Source of the DNA: Porphyromonadaceae bacterium
GTDB taxonomy: Bacteria; Bacteroidota; Bacteroidia; Bacteroidales; Porphyromonadaceae
Reading direction: 5' to 3'
NCBI GenBank assembly: GCA_030528555.1
Contig: JAUMYQ010000015.1
Span: forward strand, 1-33,594
Length of the DNA stretch: 33,594 nt
The position numbers and the translations under genes are program-made. Positions 16,234-24,314 of the stretch are shown here, piece after piece. Position 1 is the first letter of the stretch, and every line of letters starts with the position of its first letter. The notes under the pieces are model-generated. The model worked only from the letters and a program-made list of their open reading frames with translations, made no database searches and had not been told where the DNA came from.

Positions 16234-19089
16234 ATGTCAAAGCGAACAGATAAACAAACAAACCATACCCTAGAACGACAGGACTATATCAGCATCAAAG
16301 GAGCAAGAGTAAACAACCTCAAAGGCATTGACCTGGAGATCAAGCGAGGGCAGTTTGTCGTTGTAACAGGGGTCAGTGGCTCGGGCAAAAGTTCACTAGC
16401 CTTTGATACACTTTATGCAGAGGGGCAGAGACGATACGTAGAGAGCCTGTCGGCATACGTCCGACAATTTCTCGGACGTATGCCCAAACCAGAGGTAGAT
16501 TGGATACGGGGGCTGCCACCAGCCGTTGCGATTGAGCAGCGAGTTATTAGCCGAAATCCACGCAGTACAGTGGCCACCTCGACTGAGATCTATGAATATC
16601 TGCGCATGCTTTACGCTCGGGTTGGCAGGATGATATCGCCCGAGAGTGGCATGGAGGTCAAGAAGCACACCGCAGCGGACGTAGTCGCTTTGGCCAGCGA
16701 GCAGGAGGCAGGCACACGGCTCTACCTACTCGTCCCCCTACACACGCCAGAGGGCAGAGAGCTCACCGACCACCTCGCCATGCAGATGCAGCAAGGCTAC
16801 ACTCGCCTTTGGGTAGATGGGCAGCTCATCAGTATCGAAGACTACCTGGCCTCGGGCTGCCCAAGCAGCAATCCATATCTATTGATAGATCGCCTCGTTT
16901 ACTCTGGGGTGGATAGTCTCGGTAAGCTGGCGGAGAGTGCCGAGGTGGCATTCTTCGAGGGGCGGGGGCAATGCATGCTACGCTGCGAGCCACGAGAGGG
17001 CGAGCCCTACGCTCAAGAGTTTAGCAACGTCTTCGAGGCCGATGGGCGGATATTCCAAGAGCCAACGCCAGAGATGTTCAGCTTCAACAACGCCCTCGGT
17101 GCGTGCAGCGAGTGCGAGGGCTTCGGCATGGTGATGGGGATAGATGAGAGCCTCGTCATCCCCAACAAATACCTGTCTGTATACGAAGATGCTGTAGCTT
17201 GCTGGAAGGGGACTGTCTCCAGCGAATGGAAGCAATGGTTCTTGCAGGTAGCCGAGCCATTCGGCTTCCCTATTCACCGCCCCTATTGCGAACTAACAGA
17301 AACGGAACGCAAGCTTCTATGGGAGGGTATCCCCATCTCGGATGACAGATATGTAAGCACTGTAGGGATTAATTCTTATTTCCAAGTACTCCAGCGAGAT
17401 ATACACAAGGTGCAAAATAGGGTACGCCTATCGCACTTTAGGGGAAAAACCACTTGTCCCAGCTGCCAAGGGGGACGGCTCAAGCCCGATGCCCTCTGTG
17501 TGCGTCTCGGAGGAAAGAACATTGCCGAGGTAGTGAGTATGACCCTCTCGGAAGCAAAGAAGTTTTTCGACAGTCTAGATCTAAGCGAGCAAGAACGGCA
17601 CATCGGCAGTCGTCCGCTAGAAGAGATTCGCTCGCGCCTGAACTTCCTCATAGAGGTAGGGCTAGATTACCTAACCCTTGATCGCCTATCCAATACCCTC
17701 TCTGGGGGTGAGAGCCAGCGTGTAACTCTGGCTACACAGCTTGGCAGCAATCTTGTCGGCTCGCTCTATGTGCTTGATGAGCCCAGCATCGGGCTACACC
17801 AGCGAGACACATCTCGCCTCATCGGTGTAGTGCATCGGCTGCGCGACCTCGGCAATACGGTGGTCGTGGTAGAGCATGACGAAGAGGTCATGCGTGCCTC
17901 CGATATGCTGGTTGATATTGGCCCCAATGCTGGTCGGCTAGGTGGGGAGGTTATCTATGCCGGACCAACCGCCAAAATAAACTCAACCACACCTGGGCAT
18001 ACAGCAGCCTTTCTCACAGATCGGGAGCGTATTGAGGTACCCACCTCTCGGCGCAGGTGGAATAGCTACATCGAGGTTCTCGGGGCCCACAAGCACAACC
18101 TCCGCGAGGTCAATGTCCGCTTCCCACTCCACACCCTGAGCGTAGTAACTGGGATTAGTGGCTCGGGCAAGAGTACCTTGGTCCGAGAAATCTTCTACGA
18201 AGGCCTCAAACGCCTACTTGCTCAAGAGCCTCTAGAGGGCATAGCCTGCCGCACAATAGGAGGAGACACTGCGCGCATCAAGCACATCGAGTACGTAGAC
18301 CAAAATAATATCGGGAGCAGCTCTCGCTCCAATCCCTGCACCTACATTGGAGCTTATGACGAAATTCGGGCTCTGTATAGCGAGCAACCTCTCTCTAAGC
18401 AAATGGGCTACAAGCCCTACTTCTTCAGCTTCAACAAGGAAGGAGGCCGATGTGAGGAGTGCAAAGGCGATGGCATAACGACAGTCGAAATGCAGTTTAT
18501 GGCCGACATCTCCTTTCCCTGCGAAGCCTGCGAAGGCAAACGCTTCCGCAAAGAGCTGCTGGACGTAGAGTACTGCGGAGCCAATATCCACCAAATCCTT
18601 GAGATGAGCGTAGACGAGGCTATCGAGTTTTTCGACCATCACCGCCAGCATTATGGCCGAACCGATCACATCATCGAGAGGCTACGTCCGTTACAAACCG
18701 TGGGGCTTGGGTATGTCAAGCTCGGCCAATCCAGCTCCACGCTCTCAGGTGGGGAGAACCAGCGCGTCAAACTCGCCTATTACCTCGGCCGAGGCAAGAA
18801 AGAACCTACACTCTTTATCTTCGATGAGCCTACCACTGGGTTGCATCTCCACGACATCAAGACTCTACTCCTGGCATTCAATTCGCTGGTAGATGCTGGG
18901 CACTCACTCATCGTGGTGGAGCACAATCTCGAGATCATCAAGAATGCAGACTGGGTCATCGACCTAGGCCCTGAGGGCGGAGCTGGTGGCGGTCGCATCC
19001 TCTGCGAGGGGACACCCGAAACCCTCGCGTCCTGCACCGACAGCTGGACGGGGCGCTACCTCGCTCCCCTACTACAACGCAAGGTTTAG
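16234..19089 (+). CDS. uvrA: excinuclease ABC subunit UvrA
   Basis: The 951-residue protein is the damage-recognition ATPase of nucleotide excision repair and works with UvrB. ATPase site I has Walker A GVSGSGKSS (from about residue 46), signature LSGGESQRVTLATQLG and Walker B YVLDEPSIGLHQRD. Site II has Walker A GISGSGKST, signature LSGGENQRVKLA and Walker B FIFDEPTTGLHLHD. The C-terminal zinc finger is complete (C740, C743, C763, C766). The other zinc module is incomplete: C291 and C294 are present but the partner CxxC is replaced by FEAD near 267-270. This suits a second UvrA paralogue type that I believe is common in Bacteroidetes. Expression probably comes from the promoter at 16081 by read-through, or from an unseen promoter. 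Confidence 0.95.
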   Translation: MSKRTDKQTNHTLERQDYISIKGARVNNLKGIDLEIKRGQFVVVTGVSGSGKSSLAFDTLYAEGQRRYVESLSAYVRQFLGRMPKPEVDWIRGLPPAVAIEQRVISRNPRSTVATSTEIYEYLRMLYARVGRMISPESGMEVKKHTAADVVALASEQEAGTRLYLLVPLHTPEGRELTDHLAMQMQQGYTRLWVDGQLISIEDYLASGCPSSNPYLLIDRLVYSGVDSLGKLAESAEVAFFEGRGQCMLRCEPREGEPYAQEFSNVFEADGRIFQEPTPEMFSFNNALGACSECEGFGMVMGIDESLVIPNKYLSVYEDAVACWKGTVSSEWKQWFLQVAEPFGFPIHRPYCELTETERKLLWEGIPISDDRYVSTVGINSYFQVLQRDIHKVQNRVRLSHFRGKTTCPSCQGGRLKPDALCVRLGGKNIAEVVSMTLSEAKKFFDSLDLSEQERHIGSRPLEEIRSRLNFLIEVGLDYLTLDRLSNTLSGGESQRVTLATQLGSNLVGSLYVLDEPSIGLHQRDTSRLIGVVHRLRDLGNTVVVVEHDEEVMRASDMLVDIGPNAGRLGGEVIYAGPTAKINSTTPGHTAAFLTDRERIEVPTSRRRWNSYIEVLGAHKHNLREVNVRFPLHTLSVVTGISGSGKSTLVREIFYEGLKRLLAQEPLEGIACRTIGGDTARIKHIEYVDQNNIGSSSRSNPCTYIGAYDEIRALYSEQPLSKQMGYKPYFFSFNKEGGRCEECKGDGITTVEMQFMADISFPCEACEGKRFRKELLDVEYCGANIHQILEMSVDEAIEFFDHHRQHYGRTDHIIERLRPLQTVGLGYVKLGQSSSTLSGGENQRVKLAYYLGRGKKEPTLFIFDEPTTGLHLHDIKTLLLAFNSLVDAGHSLIVVEHNLEIIKNADWVIDLGPEGGAGGGRILCEGTPETLASCTDSWTGRYLAPLLQRKV

Positions 19090-19115
19090 ACGAATAAGTA
19101 CAGTCTACAAATACA

Positions 19116-19158
19116 CAACAGTGCCGAGTGAAGTTTATCACTCGGCGCTGTTGTTTTT
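19116..19158 (+). terminator. intrinsic terminator of uvrA
   Basis: CAACAGTGCCGAGTGA pairs with TCACTCGGCGCTGTTG with one G-T mismatch, and TTTTT follows. It starts 27 bp after the uvrA stop. Confidence 0.9.
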
Positions 19159-19282
19159 AGGGATACTGGCCAATTGCCGTTAGTCTCCACCTTCATCCCT
19201 AGAGAAAATCATCGAGGCCACTTCTCCTACCTCTCCCAATATTTGTCTCAAAGGCTTGGATAAAAAACTGAACTCATCTAGC

Positions 19283-19382
19283 ACAAAACTTCAAACCAAG
19301 ATTGAATTTGTATAAACCAAGCCTTGATTTATATAAATCGTGATTGAATTTGTACAAATTCAATCACGGTTTGAAGTTTTGT
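19283..19382. repeat. 100-bp MITE-like element: 30-nt inverted arms with 21-nt tandem units
   Basis: The arms at 19283-19312 and 19353-19382 are inverted copies matching at 28 of 30 positions, ending in the 15-bp perfect pair ACAAAACTTCAAACC/GGTTTGAAGTTTTGT. Inside, three 21-nt units lie head to tail at 19295-19315, 19316-19336 and 19337-19357; units 1 and 3 share ATTGAATTTGTA-AA and unit 2 is more diverged. A perfect 30-bp palindrome, centred on TTTGTACAAA, spans 19339-19368. Porphyromonas genomes are known to carry MITEs built of short tandem units (the 'BrickBuilt' class); whether this belongs there cannot be told by eye. Confidence 0.7.
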
Positions 19383-19526
19383 TCAGGGCGAACGCAATTT
19401 TTCATCCTCAAGACCGAAAGTTTTATTGCTGAACAATCATAACTTTACTCAGCAGCCTCCATTAGACGTCCGAGAGAGCCTCTCTCCATTTATCAGCCGA
19501 CACACGAGGCATTCGGGCAGTTTTTG

Positions 19527-19534
19527 TAAATTTG
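19527..19534 (+). promoter_or_regulatory. candidate -7 box of the porT-sialidase run
   Basis: TAAATTTG fits TAnnTTTG and lies 63 bp before the start codon. A clear TTG at the right distance upstream is missing. Confidence 0.4.
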
Positions 19535-19597
19535 CTTGACTAGAAAGATATTACTATAGCCCATTTCCCCAAAAAGGGGTAGGGACAAAATCGAGAG

Positions 19598-20302
19598 ATG
19601 ATCATCAGGATAATCGGCATCTTGGGGCTAATAAGCCTCCTGCACTCCCCCCTCTCGGGACAGAAAGAGCGTGTAAAGAACCGCCCCTATGCAGACCTCA
19701 AGCCCTACTACCTGGGCTTCGGGATAGGCATCCACACACAAGATCTACGCCTAAGCAACAGTGGCATAATGCTCCCTAGTGGAGAGACGCTATTTGCCGA
19801 GGTGCCAGAGTATCGTCCAGGCTTCCATGTAGGCGTACTCTTGGGACGCGTATTTCGCCCAGGGTTGGAGCTTAGGGCTATGCCCACGCTATACTTTGGA
19901 GACAAGCTCGTAGCCTATAGCAATGGCACAGCAGAGCAATCGGCCTTCTTGATGCGCTCTACCTATCTCTCCGTTCCCCTTCAACTGAAATATGCATCTC
20001 TACGACTAAATAACCTACGCCCCTACGTAGCTACTGGTCTATATGGCTCGCTTAGCCTTGGTGGCAAGCGTGGCGAAGTCCTCAGAGAACGAGGGCTAGA
20101 CTATGGCCTGCTATTCTCTATCGGTTGCGACTTATACCTTCGTTACTTCACACTATCTCCCGAACTGACCTTCGGCTACGGTCTACCCAACATCATTGAC
20201 CTAGAGCGCAAAGACCTGGAGGATGACAAGCGTATCTACTATACACAAGCACTCCGAGGGGGGCGCACACGCATGATAGCCCTTACCCTCAATTTCCACT
20301 AA
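19598..20302 (+). CDS. porT: PorT-like outer-membrane beta-barrel protein (type IX secretion)
   Basis: The 234-residue protein has a signal peptide (IIGILGLISLLHSPLSG, cleavage near residue 21). The following block NRPYADLKPYYLGFGIGIHT with QDLRL resembles the start of mature PorT (N.P.FD.....FGF..G.N..DF). The rest alternates short amphipathic strands typical of an 8-strand porin fold (YLSVPLQLKYA, LRPYVATGLYGSLSLG, DLYLRYFTLSPELTFGYGL) and ends on an aromatic-rich strand (MIALTLNFH), as outer-membrane barrels do. PorT is needed for type IX secretion of surface proteins such as gingipains. A less specific PorT-family barrel is the alternative. The sialidase gene follows after 22 bp. Confidence 0.8.
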   Translation: MIIRIIGILGLISLLHSPLSGQKERVKNRPYADLKPYYLGFGIGIHTQDLRLSNSGIMLPSGETLFAEVPEYRPGFHVGVLLGRVFRPGLELRAMPTLYFGDKLVAYSNGTAEQSAFLMRSTYLSVPLQLKYASLRLNNLRPYVATGLYGSLSLGGKRGEVLRERGLDYGLLFSIGCDLYLRYFTLSPELTFGYGLPNIIDLERKDLEDDKRIYYTQALRGGRTRMIALTLNFH

Positions 20303-20324
20303 AGAAACCATTTAGAAGAATATA

Positions 20325-22622
20325 ATGAAGCGACTAGTTTTCATCGGTAGCCTGCTCGGGCTAAGCCTCGGCAGCATCACCGCCCAGATCTCTCACAAAA
20401 GCACGATAGAGCTAGACGGAGTGAGTCAGTATTTGAAGCTATCGGCCCATCGAGACTTCGGTATTGGGCAAAAAGATGACTATACACTAACCTTTTGGTT
20501 CAGAGGAGACCGGACCATCACCTATGCCCCTAGCCAGCGCATCCTCTCTCACCGCTCTACCCTCCCCAAGGACAGTACTCATCGTTCAGGCTATGAGGTG
20601 ATGGTACTGCGCAATACGGCCAAAAATCTGGCAGGAGTAGACCTCCTCGATGCCACAGGCTCAACCAATAAAGGACTTAGTCTTTGGGCTGCAGCTCCCA
20701 ACCGATCGGAGCTTCGGGACTGGCACCACGTGGCCATGGTACTGACCCGCAGAGAGAAGAGGCTCAAGATCTACATCGATGGTCAAATGCAAGCCGAGAA
20801 GCCTCTACCTAGTGAACCTCACTGGCAGACGGCAGAGGGTACCCAGACGCTCATCGGCTGCGGTACGGACCAGGGCAAACCCTACGCTTTTTTCGGAGGA
20901 CAGCTAGACAATATTCGCTTCTATCGGTCGGCCCTATCGGCCCAGGAAGTGCAGACCGACCTCTGCACAGAGGTCATATCAGACCGCAAGAATACCCTCG
21001 TGGCAGCCTTCGACTTTGAAGATTATCGGCCAGGGGACAGCATCATCGTAGATCAAACAGGACGACATCGGCTACACTTCGAGCATCAGAGGCAAGTCCT
21101 GCCTCACAAAATCGTTAAGACCCTCAAGGCTACCCCAACCAACAACCATCTTATTGGTAGACACAGAGATCAAGCTCTCCTTAGCCTCAACCTAGGCCTC
21201 GCCCAAAAAGCACGCTTAGTGCAGGCAACACTCCGTCTAGATGGCTCGACCGACTTATCAGACATCCAAGAGATCAAGGTCTATCAAACGGATAACGCTG
21301 ACCGCTTCGACCCTCGCGAGCGTGGCATCCTTCTACTATCAGGCAAACCCACCACTACTGGGCTCGTAAATCTAGCCCCCACTGGCTACGAAGGTCAGCT
21401 ATCGGGACAAACGAAGCTCTGGGTAGTGGCTGATATCAACCCGAAGGCCAAGGAGGGCAATAAGCTCATAAGCAAAATAGAAAGCCTAGAGTTTGCAACA
21501 GAATGGGGGAAGAACAGCATACTCCAGGATATTATGCCAGAGGCTACAGACCATGAGATAGTCCTAAGCCGTACCCTGATCTGGACACCTGGCGAGAACA
21601 ACTCTGCCCACTATCGCATCCCAGCACTCGTTCGCCTGGATAACGGCACCCTCGTTGCCGCTATCGACAAGCGAAAAAACAGCGAATATGACCTCCCAGA
21701 AGACATTGATGTAGAGGTTAAGCTCAGCCACGACAATGGGCTTAGCTGGAGTAAACCTATTACGGTAGCTCAGGGCTCACCCGAGCATGGCTTTGGAGAT
21801 GCAGCTATTGCCACGGATGGGAAGACCCTACATATGGTCATGGTAGCTGGTTCGGGGCTTTGGTTTTATCCCTCATCGGCTGAGAAACCCCTAGAGATGT
21901 ACTATACCCGCAGCACAGATGGGGGGCGCACGTGGCTCCCCGTGAGAGAAATTACCCAAGAGGTCTACACCGACCGCTACCCCAATGGCGGATTCTTCGG
22001 CTCTGGCAATGGTATAGTAACGAGCACTGGTCGAATAGCTTTCGTAGCCGCCATGCGCGTTGACGAAAAGTGGGGAGGACAAATGGACAATGTCCTAGTC
22101 TACTCAGACGACTTCGGGGCTACTTGGCACTCCTCGCCCGTGGCTCGTACCAATGGTGACGAAGCCAAGGTGCTGGAGCTAGCAGACAGCTCTCTCCTCA
22201 TCTCCAGCCGAAATAGAGCCTACAAGATGACCCCTCGTACCTACGTCCGCTCCTATGACGGAGGTAAGACATGGACAGAGCCTAAAGTCTGGGAGGACCT
22301 ACAAGGCAACGCCTGCAACTCAGCCCTCACTCGCTACAGCCTCAAGGCCACAGGGGCAAGCCACAACATCATCCTGCACACACTCCTTGAGGCCAACGAC
22401 CGCTCCAACCTCAAAATCTATATGAGCCAAGATGAGGGCCAAACATGGCCTCGGGCAAGAACGCTCTGTCGAGGGGAGGCCGCCTACAGCGAAATCGCGA
22501 TCCTACCTGACGGTACTATCGGTATCATCTCGGAAGAAAACGATCGCCCTGGCTACGACATCTACTTTACGCGCATTTCGCTAGACTGGCTACAGAGGGG
22601 CAACAATCAGTACCACAAGTAG
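20325..22622 (+). CDS. nanH: exo-alpha-sialidase with LamG-like and BNR-associated N-terminal domains
   Basis: The 765-residue enzyme releases terminal sialic acid. After a signal peptide (cleavage near residue 20) comes a LamG/concanavalin-like domain (about 25-215; LTFWFRGD, WHHVAMVLTRREKRLKIYID, GGQLDNIRFYRSALS). A BNR-associated beta domain (about 285-410) follows, then the six-bladed propeller. The propeller shows YRIP at 430-433 and five Asp boxes (SHDNGLSW 468, STDGGRTW 530, SDDFGATW 594, SYDGGKTW 643, SQDEGQTW 701). A second Arg is in SSRNR, and the probable Tyr nucleophile is Y721 in AAYSEIAI. The C-terminus ends with the propeller, so no type IX sorting domain is present and export is by Sec only, despite the porT-like neighbour. 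The extra LamG domain makes it longer than simple sialidases. Confidence 0.92.
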   Translation: MKRLVFIGSLLGLSLGSITAQISHKSTIELDGVSQYLKLSAHRDFGIGQKDDYTLTFWFRGDRTITYAPSQRILSHRSTLPKDSTHRSGYEVMVLRNTAKNLAGVDLLDATGSTNKGLSLWAAAPNRSELRDWHHVAMVLTRREKRLKIYIDGQMQAEKPLPSEPHWQTAEGTQTLIGCGTDQGKPYAFFGGQLDNIRFYRSALSAQEVQTDLCTEVISDRKNTLVAAFDFEDYRPGDSIIVDQTGRHRLHFEHQRQVLPHKIVKTLKATPTNNHLIGRHRDQALLSLNLGLAQKARLVQATLRLDGSTDLSDIQEIKVYQTDNADRFDPRERGILLLSGKPTTTGLVNLAPTGYEGQLSGQTKLWVVADINPKAKEGNKLISKIESLEFATEWGKNSILQDIMPEATDHEIVLSRTLIWTPGENNSAHYRIPALVRLDNGTLVAAIDKRKNSEYDLPEDIDVEVKLSHDNGLSWSKPITVAQGSPEHGFGDAAIATDGKTLHMVMVAGSGLWFYPSSAEKPLEMYYTRSTDGGRTWLPVREITQEVYTDRYPNGGFFGSGNGIVTSTGRIAFVAAMRVDEKWGGQMDNVLVYSDDFGATWHSSPVARTNGDEAKVLELADSSLLISSRNRAYKMTPRTYVRSYDGGKTWTEPKVWEDLQGNACNSALTRYSLKATGASHNIILHTLLEANDRSNLKIYMSQDEGQTWPRARTLCRGEAAYSEIAILPDGTIGIISEENDRPGYDIYFTRISLDWLQRGNNQYHK

Positions 22623-22631
22623 GCTTACAGC

Positions 22632-23564
22632 ATGGCACACCACCATCACCACCACAGCGGATGCGCACACCACCATCACGGACATCAGGCTGAGAGCAAC
22701 ATACTATTTGCCTTCCTGATGAACCTACTTTTCTCCATCGTTGAGCTGATAGGTGGTATCTTAACTGGGAGTGTGGCTATCCTCTCGGATGCCCTACACG
22801 ACTTTGGAGACTCTCTCTCGCTAGCTCTGGCTTGGTACCTACAGAGACTATCGAAAAGAGGCAAGGATGCCAAGTTCAGCTACGGCTACAAACGCTTTGC
22901 CCTCCTCTCGGCTCTCATCATCTCCATCATCCTTTTGGTCGGCTCGGTGTTTGTCATTTATACAGCTATAGACAGGCTCCTTAACCCCATAGCGCCCAAT
23001 GCTACGGGCATGTTATGGTTAGCAATCTTTGGTGTTATCGTCAATGGTGCGGCTGTCTGGCGGATGGATGGAGCAAAGTCCCTAAGTGAGCGGGCAATAC
23101 GCTTGCATCTGATGGAGGATGTGCTAGGCTGGGCTGCTGTCCTGGTCGTAAGCATCGTAATGCACTTTGTTTACCTTCCCATCCTCGATCCCCTACTCTC
23201 CCTAGGCATTACCCTGTGGATCTTGTATAATGTCTACTTTACCCTAAGAGACAACTTCAAAATCCTGCTACAGGGCATCCCTGAAGGGATAAGTCAACAG
23301 CATTTGGAGGACCGTATCGGGAGACTTCCTGGTGTACTAGATGTTCACGACACGCACATCTGGACGCTCGATGGCGAGCAGCACATCGCCTCCCTCCATA
23401 TCGTTCATCCCAAGGGGCTGGATAGTGACAGTCTCTGCGAGCTCAAGCAGCAGATACGAGCCATCGCCCACGAAAAAGGCATCGGGCATATTACCATAGA
23501 GTTCGACCCCGAGGGAGCTAGCTGCGGAATGGAATGCTGTGGCGAGCCAGAACATCATCATTAG
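22632..23564 (+). CDS. cation diffusion facilitator (Zn/Co/Cd exporter) with His-rich ends
   Basis: The 310-residue transporter moves divalent metal out of the cytosol in exchange for protons. It has six predicted membrane segments. The intramembrane metal site is seen as H56/D60 (DALHDFGD) in segment 2 and H159/D163 (HLMEDVLGW) in segment 5, a zinc-type His/Asp pattern. The C-terminal ferredoxin-like domain follows (VHDTHIWTLDGEQHIASLHI). The N-terminus carries six consecutive His after MA plus HHHHGH, and the C-terminus has CGMECCGEPEHHH. These probably gather or sense metal. It starts 9 bp after the sialidase and 13 bp before the ftsE-like gene. It may supply metal to the RND pump encoded at 26657-32179. 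Confidence 0.92.
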   Translation: MAHHHHHHSGCAHHHHGHQAESNILFAFLMNLLFSIVELIGGILTGSVAILSDALHDFGDSLSLALAWYLQRLSKRGKDAKFSYGYKRFALLSALIISIILLVGSVFVIYTAIDRLLNPIAPNATGMLWLAIFGVIVNGAAVWRMDGAKSLSERAIRLHLMEDVLGWAAVLVVSIVMHFVYLPILDPLLSLGITLWILYNVYFTLRDNFKILLQGIPEGISQQHLEDRIGRLPGVLDVHDTHIWTLDGEQHIASLHIVHPKGLDSDSLCELKQQIRAIAHEKGIGHITIEFDPEGASCGMECCGEPEHHH

Positions 23565-23577
23565 ACATCTAGCAATT

Positions 23578-24264
23578 ATGACAATAGAGACCACGCAACC
23601 CATCCTAGAGTATCGCAACGTGAGCATTGCAGTAGACGAACACATACTCTTCGATAACCTAGATCTTACTCTCGAGGCAGGCCAGTTCGTCTACCTCTCT
23701 GGCCAAGTAGGTGCGGGCAAGAGCGTACTAATGAAAACCATCTATGCCGAGCAGCCGATATCGGGCGATATAGCTTGTGTACTAGGCTACGACCTACCCC
23801 AGCTCAGCCCCAGTAAAGTGCAAGAGCTGCGTCGTAAGCTCGGTGTCATCTTTCAGGACTTTCTCCTACTACCCAAGCATACAGCTTACGAAAACCTCGA
23901 TATCGTTTTACGTGCTCTTACCTCTGTATCCAAATATGAGCGCCGTGAGCGCATCGAACGTGTACTAGAATTGGTAGGTCTACAGAACAAGGGCTATCGG
24001 TATCCGCACGAGTTGTCTGGGGGTGAACAGCAGCGAGTGGCTATCGCCCGCTCCATCCTTAACGAACCCAAAATGATACTTGCTGATGAACCAACAGCCA
24101 ACCTAGACTTGGAGAGCGGGCTAGAAATTACGGCACTACTGCACCGCATCTGCAAAGAATACAACTCGACCGTGCTAATGGCTACACATAATCATATAGT
24201 AACCACAGAGCTCCCTGCGCTGGAGTACGAGATTAAGAGGGGAAAACTTCTAGTTAAGTCCTAA
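23578..24264 (+). CDS. ftsE: FtsE-like cell division ABC transporter ATPase
   Basis: The start at 23578 is preferred because an upstream TTG-type start at 23539 would overlap the CDF gene and adds non-family residues. The protein has Walker A SGQVGAGKSVLM, the Q-loop VIFQDFLLLP, signature LSGGEQQRVAIARS, Walker B MILADEPTANLD and the switch His in MATHNHI. The layout FVYL.G.VG.GKS...K..YA, then LR.KLG.IFQDF.LL, is that of Bacteroidetes FtsE rather than of a generic exporter ATPase. FtsE works with FtsX to activate peptidoglycan hydrolysis at the septum. No ftsX is adjacent, so the partner must be elsewhere. LolD-type function is the main alternative. Confidence 0.8.
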   Translation: MTIETTQPILEYRNVSIAVDEHILFDNLDLTLEAGQFVYLSGQVGAGKSVLMKTIYAEQPISGDIACVLGYDLPQLSPSKVQELRRKLGVIFQDFLLLPKHTAYENLDIVLRALTSVSKYERRERIERVLELVGLQNKGYRYPHELSGGEQQRVAIARSILNEPKMILADEPTANLDLESGLEITALLHRICKEYNSTVLMATHNHIVTTELPALEYEIKRGKLLVKS

Positions 24265-24314
24265 AACAGTAAACATAATTATAAACGTTCCAATAGTATT
24301 AGACCTTGAAAGTA

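Larger units (their letters stand above)
19159..19597. other. intergenic region holding a MITE-like repeat and the porT promoter
   Basis: This region of about 440 bp has no ORF of note. It contains the inverted/tandem repeat at 19283-19382, a candidate promoter at 19527-19534 and a small CCCC/GGGG hairpin near 19568 in the porT leader. Confidence 0.6.

Noticed and set aside
19295-19357. CRISPR-like array from the 21-nt units
   Set aside because: The units are contiguous without spacers and flanked by inverted arms, so they are tandem bricks, not repeats with spacers.
22632-22660. Vector-derived His-tag contamination
   Set aside because: The His codons lead straight into a native transporter in frame, more His runs follow, and the upstream DNA is the genuine sialidase end.
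23539-23577. Upstream start for the ftsE-like gene
   Set aside because: It would overlap the CDF coding end and adds residues unlike the family; the ATG at 23578 fits better.
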